A stretch of DNA of 5,207 nucleotides from the NCBI GenBank assembly GCA_012522985.1, contig JAAYJJ010000037.1, forward strand, positions 1 through 5,207, written 5' to 3'. The notes beneath the pieces are model-generated. The model had not been told where the DNA came from. It did not search any database and saw only the letters and a list, made by a program, of their open reading frames with translations. Source of the stretch: Aliarcobacter butzleri. Its GTDB lineage: Bacteria; Campylobacterota; Campylobacteria; Campylobacterales; Arcobacteraceae. The position numbers were made by a program, and so were the translations under genes. Shown one piece after another: positions 1-5,207 of this stretch; positions within the stretch are counted from its first letter, which is position 1; each line of letters begins with the position of its first letter.

Positions 1-57
1 ATATCAACTTAAAAAGCTTTAGATTTTGGGTACAACTTAGCTTTTTTATTTTACTTA
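1..57. repeat. Left arm of a 57-bp perfect inverted repeat
   Basis: Every base of 1-57 is the reverse complement of 376-432; pairing fails at the next bases inward (58 against 375). The arm begins at the first base of the window, so the repeat may extend further left. On the minus strand this arm encodes residues 137-154 of the NapH-like frame, ending in a low-hydrophobicity stretch with no family resemblance. This arm is therefore probably the secondary, inserted or artefactual copy. Confidence 0.95.
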
Positions 58-463
58 AAGTATTGAATTCTGTTTGACTATATGAGCTAAAACCTATATT
101 TAAATACTTTCTTAAGCTACTAATCCAATCTTGTAATGTACCTATAGGGCATACATATCCACACCAAGCTTTGTTTAGTACTATAAACCATACTAAGAAG
201 GTAATAAATCCTATTAAAACAGTCAAAGAAGCCATAGAAAAAATAACTTGTGTAGGTATGGCTAGTTGATGTTGCAGTGATATCAAATAGCAAACAGCAG
301 CTGATTCATCGTTGAATGGACATGCAAAAACAGGAAAGCTTGATCCAAGATTTATAGCAAAATATCCGCCATATATAAGTAAAATAAAAAAGCTAAGTTG
401 TACCCAAAATCTAAAGCTTTTTAAGTTGATATTGTTTACTCTTTGTCTTACTTTTTTAAACAT
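1..463 (-). CDS. NapH-like 4Fe-4S membrane protein, 3' end missing
   Basis: The 154 visible codons run off the window edge; the product resembles NapH/CcoG-type inner-membrane iron-sulfur proteins, which pass electrons between quinol or cytoplasmic donors and periplasmic partners. Residues 21-38 and 74-97 are predicted membrane helices. Between them lies a probable periplasmic loop with Cys48, Cys58 and His65. Directly after helix 2 is the family signature CGYVCPIG (Cys101, Cys105), a CX3CP motif on the cytoplasmic side, followed by a Gln-Asp-Trp stretch usual for the family. The second CX3CP and any ferredoxin cysteines would lie beyond the window. The start ATG (461-463) has AAAGGAG seven bases upstream and overlaps the end of the preceding iron-sulfur gene by 8 bp, so the two are probably translationally coupled. 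From about residue 137 onward the reading frame runs through an inverted copy of the gene's own 5' region and is probably not authentic. Family assignment is fairly sure; the partner and substrate are unknown. Confidence 0.8.
   Translation of the reverse strand, partial: MFKKVRQRVNNINLKSFRFWVQLSFFILLIYGGYFAINLGSSFPVFACPFNDESAAVCYLISLQHQLAIPTQVIFSMASLTVLIGFITFLVWFIVLNKAWCGYVCPIGTLQDWISSLRKYLNIGFSSYSQTEFNTLSKIKKLSCTQNLKLFKLI
376..432. repeat. Right arm of the 57-bp perfect inverted repeat
   Basis: This arm matches 1-57 perfectly in inverted orientation, with a 318-bp segment between the arms. On the minus strand it encodes residues 11-29 of the NapH-like protein, including the front of the first membrane helix, and reads smoothly into its neighbours on both sides. 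It is therefore taken as the original copy. Confidence 0.95.
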
Positions 464-2768
464 TTTTAAGCTCCTTTAAATCATAGTTACCTTTTTTTCT
501 ATAGTTAATAACTAAAAATACTCCAAAAACACTTAGTATAGTTATAAGCACAATAGAAAAAGCAAAAGATTTATAATCATCTTCATTTGGATAAAAACTC
601 ATAGGATAAGTAAGTATATACTCCTCTTTTTCATAGTTGTTAGATAATGATTCTTTTTGATATGTTAGGGTAATAAGAAGATTTTGCATATATCTTTTAT
701 CAAATTGAGATTTAGTAGGAAAATAATCTTTTATAATCTCAAAACTAACAAATCCATCTTTATCTGTAAGAAAAGTTTTTTCCCAACCACTTTCTAAGCT
801 AACTTTGACTTTAGCATTACTTAGAGATTTGCCTTCTAAAAGAGCTTTAAAAAGTAGTTTTTCACCATAATAGTTTTTATAAAAATAACTATTTTCATCT
901 TTGTTTTTATATCTTATTAAGTCTATTTTTGGCTCTTTTGCAAAGAGTAGTTCTCTATCTTTTTGGGAATATTTTTCATCTTTACCATGCAAAGCATGTA
1001 GATACTCTTTTTTTGCTATTTTATAGTAATATTTATTATCAAAAATAGACTCATTTATAGCAAAAAGTGTATAATATCCATTAAGTGGTACTTCAAACAT
1101 AAAAGAGTTGTTTTTATTATCAAATCTAAGTTGTTTGACTTTTTGATCTGTATCATAATAGTATGCACTTAAATTACCTTGGACTATATTGTAACTATTT
1201 ATATCACCATAAGCTACAAAAGCTGTTTTACAAGCACTATGATGGTTGTTTTTTGATGAATTATGATTTGAATTAAGATTTTCATAATTTCTAGAGTAGT
1301 TTGTATCCATTGCAAAAAACAAAGGCTCTTTATGGTCAATATTTTCTAGTTTTACTATATTGTTAATAACTGTTTTTTTAGGAGTATATGAAAAAGTTGT
1401 ACTTTTTTCTATAGGATATTTGTTGATTATATAGGATTTATATATATTTATAGCAATAAAAAAAAGTATTAAACTTGATGCAAAGATATAAGCTATGATT
1501 TTTCTTATTTTAGTACTATTTATTATCTTTATTCTTGCTTTTAATAATATAAAAGACCATATAACTCCTATCCATTTTAGAAGAGATAAGTATAATAACC
1601 AGCTATCTTTTTTTGTAGCTAAAGGTTTTATATCAATACCTTTTATATTGAAAACTTGTAAAAAACCCTCTATTATGAGTTGATAATCTTTTATAAAAAA
1701 CATCTCCAAAGCATGTCCTAAAGATCCCAATATAAATAAAGGTGCATAAGCATATCCAAGGTTTGAAAAAGTATTTGAAAAACTATTTTTTAGTACTTTT
1801 GAAGCTACAAATATACCAAAAATAGCAAAAAATAGAGTTAAAATCAAAGCATATATAAAAGCAAAACTACCACTAAACTCTCCAAGTCCCAGCATAGTAG
1901 CATGTTGATTCCATATAAAACTACTAGATATTTGGCTTTTATTTAAAGCATGTGCAAAACTCATAGAAATAGGAATAGCAGCCAAAATAACAATATAAGT
2001 CCATATTTCTGCATTTAATGGTTTAAAGTATTTTAAAAGTTTATTTGAAGGTTTGGTAAATATAAATTTTACAGATTCACAACTATTAGCACACTCCATA
2101 CATAAAGTACAATCATCTATAGAGTTTTTTTTCTCAAATGTAAAAGGCTTTAATCCATAATGACAAGATGAAGCACACTCAAAAGTTGTACAATCTTTAC
2201 ATGCACTTTTATAAGTTTCGAGTTTTGTAAAAGAGAGTTTATCAAAAGCTCTACTTACAGTACCAATAGGGCATATATATTTACAATAACTCATCTCTTT
2301 ATATAAAAAATAGAATAAAAAAGCAGTTATTGTCATAATCAAAAACAATAAAGCAGTAGCAAATGGAGATTTCCAAAAGCCATCAAAACTATAATAAACT
2401 CCCCACCATCCAAATAGTAATAAAAATATACCAATATATCTATTTTGTAAAAAATCAGGCATACTTTTTTTTAAGCCAATTTTACTTATATATTTACCCA
2501 AAAAACCATGAGGGCAAATACCACAAAATATTCTACCAAAGCTAGGAAGTGTTAGTAGCATAAATAGTGGCCAAAAAATCCCCCAAAATAGAGCTATAGT
2601 AAAAAGGTTATCTTTATTTGGATAAGATAAACCATAGTATATAGCATAAAAAAACAATAAACTTACAAAAATTCTTAAAATCAACAAAAACTTAGGATTT
2701 TTAAATAAAAATCCTAATATTGTTTTATCAAAAATATCATTTTTATCTCTTTTTACAAAAGTTACCAT
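456..2768 (-). CDS. Membrane polyferredoxin fused to a large periplasmic domain
   Basis: This 770-residue inner-membrane protein probably moves electrons from the cytoplasm to a periplasmic target. Residues 27-46, 55-77, 110-128 and 136-158 look like membrane helices. CGICP (Cys82, Cys85; CX2CP) and CKYICP (Cys162, Cys166; CX3CP) follow helices 2 and 4. A cytoplasmic ferredoxin-like segment has Cys190/193/198/202 and Cys220/223/226/230, enough for two 4Fe-4S clusters. Five more helices follow (about 255-275, 302-325, 338-358, 388-410, 423-442) with His273 and His352 near or within them. Then come a periplasmic region (443-735) with a His/Cys patch at 502-513 and a beta-rich section at about 633-724, a last helix (736-756) and a short cytoplasmic tail. 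The first half resembles NapH, CcoG and NosR; NapH itself is much shorter. It starts 12 bp after the receptor gene, with AAAGG overlapping that gene's stop. An electron-transfer role is well supported; the acceptor is unknown. Confidence 0.88.
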   Translation of the reverse strand: MVTFVKRDKNDIFDKTILGFLFKNPKFLLILRIFVSLLFFYAIYYGLSYPNKDNLFTIALFWGIFWPLFMLLTLPSFGRIFCGICPHGFLGKYISKIGLKKSMPDFLQNRYIGIFLLLFGWWGVYYSFDGFWKSPFATALLFLIMTITAFLFYFLYKEMSYCKYICPIGTVSRAFDKLSFTKLETYKSACKDCTTFECASSCHYGLKPFTFEKKNSIDDCTLCMECANSCESVKFIFTKPSNKLLKYFKPLNAEIWTYIVILAAIPISMSFAHALNKSQISSSFIWNQHATMLGLGEFSGSFAFIYALILTLFFAIFGIFVASKVLKNSFSNTFSNLGYAYAPLFILGSLGHALEMFFIKDYQLIIEGFLQVFNIKGIDIKPLATKKDSWLLYLSLLKWIGVIWSFILLKARIKIINSTKIRKIIAYIFASSLILFFIAINIYKSYIINKYPIEKSTTFSYTPKKTVINNIVKLENIDHKEPLFFAMDTNYSRNYENLNSNHNSSKNNHHSACKTAFVAYGDINSYNIVQGNLSAYYYDTDQKVKQLRFDNKNNSFMFEVPLNGYYTLFAINESIFDNKYYYKIAKKEYLHALHGKDEKYSQKDRELLFAKEPKIDLIRYKNKDENSYFYKNYYGEKLLFKALLEGKSLSNAKVKVSLESGWEKTFLTDKDGFVSFEIIKDYFPTKSQFDKRYMQNLLITLTYQKESLSNNYEKEEYILTYPMSFYPNEDDYKSFAFSIVLITILSVFGVFLVINYRKKGNYDLKELKNV
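471..477 (-). promoter_or_regulatory. Ribosome binding site of the small NapH-like gene
   Basis: AAAGGAG reads on the minus strand seven bases before the ATG at 461-463. It lies inside the last codons of the upstream 770-residue protein gene and supports an overlapping start rather than a later one. Confidence 0.75.
564..1442 (-). other. Region encoding the periplasmic domain of the polyferredoxin
   Basis: Residues 443-735 lie between two predicted membrane helices, and counting helices from the cytoplasmic iron-sulfur segment puts them in the periplasm. Two halves can be seen. Residues about 514-606 are beta-rich with His591 and His594. Residues about 633-724 follow the pattern of carboxypeptidase-regulatory or DUF4198-like beta sandwiches: a Gly-Lys-x-Leu turn, Asn-Ala-Lys-Val, then Thr-Asp-Lys-Asp-Gly and a hydrophobic strand. 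DUF4198/COG5266 proteins are known as periplasmic parts of nickel and cobalt uptake systems, but this match is by eye and weak. Confidence 0.5.
2079..2201 (-). other. Region encoding two 4Fe-4S ferredoxin-type cysteine sets
   Basis: Residues 190-230 of the polyferredoxin carry C-X2-C-X4-C-X3-C followed by C-X2-C-X2-C-X3-C. The second set is the standard ferredoxin spacing apart from Glu instead of Pro after the last Cys. The first set has a two-residue longer middle spacing. With the two CX2-3CP motifs this makes twelve candidate ligand cysteines facing the cytoplasm. Confidence 0.85.
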
Positions 2769-2777
2769 ATATTATTG

Positions 2778-2782
2778 CCTTT
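2778..2782 (-). promoter_or_regulatory. Ribosome binding site of the polyferredoxin gene
   Basis: AAAGG reads on the minus strand nine bases before the ATG at 2766-2768 and shares bases with the TAA stop of the receptor gene. The tight spacing, with no room for a terminator or promoter, supports one transcript for receptor and polyferredoxin. Confidence 0.6.
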
Positions 2783-4970
2783 AAAATTTTATAGCCATTC
2801 CAGCAGTATATTTTCTACCTTCATTTACAGTCAAAGAAAGATCCTCTTCATTAATTACTAGATTATTATCTCTATGTGCACTAGCTCTAGCTGTATTATA
2901 ATAAAACTTATTAAAAAGAGTATCTACTGTACAAAAAAAGGTTGTATCAAATCTATTTAGCTTAGTTCTATAGTTAGCTAGAAGATTTACAGTAGTAACA
3001 CTAGGTAATTTAATACTATTTAAATCATCTGCATAATAGTTGGATTTGTAGTTAAACTCTGGTGATAGAGTGAATTGTGGAGTTAATTTATACTCTAGCA
3101 AAAGATTTAGACTATGTTTTGGAGTTCTTGGTATGTAATTTCGAGTAACATTATGGAATTCTACCTCTCCAGCATCTATTCTATCATTGCCATTTCTATC
3201 AAAATGTATTCCAAATTTATCATAACTAGTATATTTAGCTCTTAAAAATGTATAAGCTATGTTATAACTAAGATTATTTATAAGTTGATCACTTAAAGAA
3301 AGTTCAAAACCTTCATGTTTTGCTCCTCCAATATTATCCCACATATCATTTGTATCTGTATCTCCATAATTACCAGAAGTCTTCATAATAAAGCTTTTTC
3401 TATCCAATTTAAAAATAGACGCCTCATAAAAAAGAGTATTAAAAAATCCTCTAGTTCCTATTTCATAGTTATGTGATTTTTCAGGTTTTAGATTTTGGTT
3501 ATTAGTTGTACTACCCCATGCTGATGTATCTCCTGCAAAGAGTTGGTTTATAGTAGGAGCTCTAAACCCAGTTGAATAGTTAATAAAAAGTGATTGATTG
3601 TCACTAATATCATAGTTACTTCCTACTCTATATGAATATACATCAAAATCTTTTTTAAGGTTTTTATTTAATAATATATCGGTATTATCTAGTTTGATAG
3701 TATCGTATCTAAGATTTAAGGTTGCACTTAGTTTGTTATTTATTTGATGTTTATATTCCCCATAAATAGCATATATCTCTTCATCTGTTTTATCTTGACT
3801 TCTTGTATCTCCAGCACTAAAGAGTGTTCCAAAAGGTCTATTCATATGAGATACTCTATTTACTGTTTTGTTTTTATATTCATTATTTCTTAGATCAAGC
3901 CCCAAAAGAGTAGCAAAACGTTCACTAGATGTTCTATATTCAGCTTTGATTCCTTTTTGAGTTTGATCATAAAAGTTATCATTTGTATAGTCTTTGTCCC
4001 CATAGATTGCCTTGAATCCAGTTATATTTCTAGTTTGTGGACCAGACCAAAAAGAGGTTTCATCACTATAGATATAAGTACTTAATAATAAGTTTGAGTT
4101 ATTTTCAAAATCCTTAGAATAAGTTGCAAAAAGTTTTAAAAGTTCCACATTATACATTCTAGAATAATCTCTACTTTGCATATCTCCATTATAGATACTT
4201 TTGGGATTGCTTTTAGCCTCAGCCACACCACCTACGGTACCATGTGAATCTTTTTCTCTTTTTGAATACTCTCCACCTATAGTGATATCAGAGCTATCAT
4301 CTATATAGTATTGATATTTTCCATTAAAATATTTTGCACTATATTGGCTATCTTCCCAATACCCATCAGAGCTTCTTTTACTTCCTTGAATATGAAAATT
4401 CATACTATCATTTGAGTATCCAGTTTTTGCCAAAAGTTTTTGGTATCCAAAACTACCTCTTTCAATAGTTGCTAAATTATAAGCTTGTTTAGCACCTTTT
4501 TTAGTAGTTATTATAACTGCTCCACTTAATGCATCATCACCAAAAAGATAACTAGCTCCACCTTTTATAACTTTTATAGACTCTATATTATCTAAGTCTA
4601 TATTAACAGACCCCGTTCTTTCAAACACAGGAACACCATCTATAACCACGGCTACACCTGGTTTTTCACCCATATACATCTGGTTTTCTACCCCTCTTAT
4701 GTGGATTTTCAAAGAATCTCCACTTTTAACTTCACTCGTAATCCCTGGGATTTGTTGTAAAGCTTGTTGGATATTTTCTAGATGAGAGTCATCTATTTTT
4801 TCACCAGATATACTTGAAACACTAGAAGCTTCAGTTTTATTGGACATAAATTTATCATCTATAGTAGATGATTCTACACTTATTAAGCCTAAGTTTTCAC
4901 TAGCATATATATGACTAGTTACACCCAATAAAAATAAGCTTAATAGCTTTTTATTATATTTACTTCTCAT
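2781..4970 (-). CDS. TonB-dependent outer-membrane receptor
   Basis: This 729-residue receptor takes up a scarce substrate, usually a metal chelate, through the outer membrane with energy from TonB/ExbBD. A signal peptide covers residues 1-23: Lys-rich start, Leu-rich core, Ala before a likely cut ahead of Ser24. A TonB-box-like stretch lies at about 28-34. The plug spans about 45-160, with the usual QALQQIPGI, IRGVEN, VVIDGVPV, IESIKVIKGG and ALSGAVIITTKKG motifs. The rest is a beta barrel with GFRAP at 468-472, NIGGAKHEGFEL around 546-556, a closing NEGRKYTAG and a C-terminal Phe. Length and domain order are complete, with no STN signalling domain. An EF-hand-like loop at 591-602 is unusual. 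The ATG is preceded by GAGGAG at a four-base gap. As first gene of the set it probably defines the substrate, but the sequence does not identify it; ferric or other metal chelates are likelier than heme or cobalamin. Confidence 0.95.
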   Translation of the reverse strand: MRSKYNKKLLSLFLLGVTSHIYASENLGLISVESSTIDDKFMSNKTEASSVSSISGEKIDDSHLENIQQALQQIPGITSEVKSGDSLKIHIRGVENQMYMGEKPGVAVVIDGVPVFERTGSVNIDLDNIESIKVIKGGASYLFGDDALSGAVIITTKKGAKQAYNLATIERGSFGYQKLLAKTGYSNDSMNFHIQGSKRSSDGYWEDSQYSAKYFNGKYQYYIDDSSDITIGGEYSKREKDSHGTVGGVAEAKSNPKSIYNGDMQSRDYSRMYNVELLKLFATYSKDFENNSNLLLSTYIYSDETSFWSGPQTRNITGFKAIYGDKDYTNDNFYDQTQKGIKAEYRTSSERFATLLGLDLRNNEYKNKTVNRVSHMNRPFGTLFSAGDTRSQDKTDEEIYAIYGEYKHQINNKLSATLNLRYDTIKLDNTDILLNKNLKKDFDVYSYRVGSNYDISDNQSLFINYSTGFRAPTINQLFAGDTSAWGSTTNNQNLKPEKSHNYEIGTRGFFNTLFYEASIFKLDRKSFIMKTSGNYGDTDTNDMWDNIGGAKHEGFELSLSDQLINNLSYNIAYTFLRAKYTSYDKFGIHFDRNGNDRIDAGEVEFHNVTRNYIPRTPKHSLNLLLEYKLTPQFTLSPEFNYKSNYYADDLNSIKLPSVTTVNLLANYRTKLNRFDTTFFCTVDTLFNKFYYNTARASAHRDNNLVINEEDLSLTVNEGRKYTAGMAIKF
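3165..3200 (-). other. Region encoding an EF-hand-like loop in the receptor
   Basis: Residues 591-602 read DRNGNDRIDAGE. Acidic or Asn side chains fall at loop positions 1, 3, 5, 9 and 12, with Ile at position 8, matching the calcium-binding EF-hand loop except for Asp instead of Gly at position 6. The loop falls between two likely barrel strands, so it is probably an extracellular loop. Ion binding is inferred. Confidence 0.55.
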
Positions 4971-4974
4971 TTCT

Positions 4975-4980
4975 CTCCTC
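4975..4980 (-). promoter_or_regulatory. Ribosome binding site of the receptor gene
   Basis: GAGGAG reads on the minus strand four bases before the ATG at 4968-4970. The start gives a normal signal peptide directly, so no earlier or later start is needed. Confidence 0.75.
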
Positions 4981-5060
4981 TTTTTTTGAAGTGAAAAATT
5001 ATTACATATAAGTGTTAATTGATTATTAAATATTAATTCTTTTATAATAGTTTTTTATAA

Positions 5061-5090
5061 GAATACTATTTTGTATCAATTCGTATTCAA
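5061..5090. promoter_or_regulatory. Candidate operator: three GTATTC-like half-sites
   Basis: GTATTC occurs on the minus strand at 5061-5066 and on the plus strand at 5083-5088, with a third, degenerate copy GTATCA at 5073-5078. The two plus-strand copies are 10 bp apart, one helical turn, and the outer pair forms an inverted repeat. This overlaps the possible receptor promoter, which would suit a repressor or an AraC-type activator. Which protein binds, if any, is unknown. Confidence 0.35.
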
Positions 5091-5171
5091 ATAATATAGA
5101 TTTTAAAGATTTTTTTTAAATTTATTGATTTAATATATAAATATAGCTAAGATAAGGAAGTAAAACTAAAT

Positions 5172-5178
5172 AAAGGAG
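5172..5178 (+). promoter_or_regulatory. Ribosome binding site of the divergent gene
   Basis: AAAGGAG stands four bases before an ATG at 5183-5185. The same four-base gap occurs at the receptor start, which supports the plus-strand ATG being a real start. Confidence 0.6.
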
Positions 5179-5182
5179 TTCT

Positions 5183-5207
5183 ATGCAAAAAAAGATTCAT
5201 ACACAAG
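5183..5207 (+). CDS. Start of a divergent gene, product unknown
   Basis: Eight codons (MQKKIHTQ) follow a good ribosome binding site before the window ends. The opening is too short to recognise. Its divergent position next to a TonB receptor would suit a regulator or another transport gene, but that is inference from arrangement only. Confidence 0.5.

Larger units (their letters stand above)
4971..5182. promoter_or_regulatory. Divergent intergenic region, very AT-rich
   Basis: These 212 bp separate the minus-strand receptor from a plus-strand gene start and must hold promoters for both. A plus-strand pair TTGATT (5019-5024) and TATAAT (5043-5048), 18 bp apart, is the best sigma-70 match. 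TTGATT (5125-5130) with TAAGAT (5148-5153), 17 bp apart, would give a shorter leader. For the receptor, TTGAAT and TAGTAT on the minus strand (RC of 5084-5089 and 5062-5067), 16 bp apart, are possible. In DNA this AT-rich each match is weak. No full-length Fur box was seen. Confidence 0.45.

Noticed and set aside
1..432. Invertible DNA switch bounded by the 57-bp inverted repeats
   Set aside because: No recombinase gene is visible, and only one arm fits the coding sequence. Flipping the segment would not restore an alternative intact protein, so an artefact or fold-back is the better reading.
1458..1465. Eight-base homopolymer in the polyferredoxin gene as a phase-variation tract
   Set aside because: Runs of seven or eight A or T are expected in DNA of this composition, and the frame is intact; longer tracts are usually needed for slippage switching.
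1495..1683. Plus-strand open frame of about 62 codons
   Set aside because: It lies antisense to the membrane part of the 770-residue protein, has no convincing ribosome binding site, and its Phe/Ile-rich composition is what AT-rich antisense DNA gives.
2363..2545. Plus-strand open frame of about 60 codons
   Set aside because: It is antisense to the N-terminal membrane region of the polyferredoxin, and nothing in it resembles a known protein.
3550..3570. FRAP motif with a following NxNL-like stretch as evidence for a heme receptor
   Set aside because: GFRAP and N-x-N-L-K-P-E occur in many TonB receptors, and no histidine lies between them here, so they do not indicate heme.
5110..5117. T-run in the intergenic region as a terminator
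   Set aside because: No GC-containing stem precedes it, and no gene ends nearby on either strand.

Overview
The window is very AT-rich (by eye about 28-30% GC), with short intergenic gaps, AAGGAG-type ribosome binding sites, and proteins rich in Lys, Asn, Ile and Phe. Together with the protein families present, this suggests a Campylobacterota member. An Arcobacter-like (Arcobacteraceae) genome is my best guess, but it is inferred from composition and family resemblance only.

Layout. Almost the whole window is one minus-strand gene set, read from right to left. First comes a TonB-dependent outer-membrane receptor (2781-4970). After a 12-bp gap follows a 770-residue inner-membrane iron-sulfur protein (456-2768), which has a NapH/CcoG/NosR-like polyferredoxin half fused to a large periplasmic beta-type domain. 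Overlapping that by 8 bp is a second, smaller NapH-like membrane iron-sulfur protein (1-463), cut off by the window edge. To the right of the receptor lie 212 bp of very AT-rich intergenic DNA holding candidate divergent promoters and a candidate operator. The last 25 bases hold the first eight codons of a divergent plus-strand gene that cannot be identified.

How the genes may work together. A TonB receptor brings a substrate, most often a metal chelate, into the periplasm. The two membrane polyferredoxins carry cytoplasmic-side CX2-3CP and ferredoxin-type cysteine motifs, and could pass electrons from the cytoplasm or quinol pool across the inner membrane. The long periplasmic domain of the 770-residue protein could be where the imported substrate is met. 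A redox-coupled metal (iron, copper, nickel or cobalt) acquisition locus is therefore a reasonable hypothesis. It is comparable in logic to the polyferredoxin FtrD of the FtrABCD iron system. Nothing in the sequence fixes the substrate.

The most striking structural signal is at the left edge. Bases 1-57 are a perfect reverse complement of bases 376-432, so the beginning of the small NapH-like gene is repeated backwards inside the same gene. The right-hand arm reads naturally as protein and the left-hand arm does not. A fold-back chimera or contig-end artefact is the likeliest explanation, and residues after about 136 of that gene should not be trusted.
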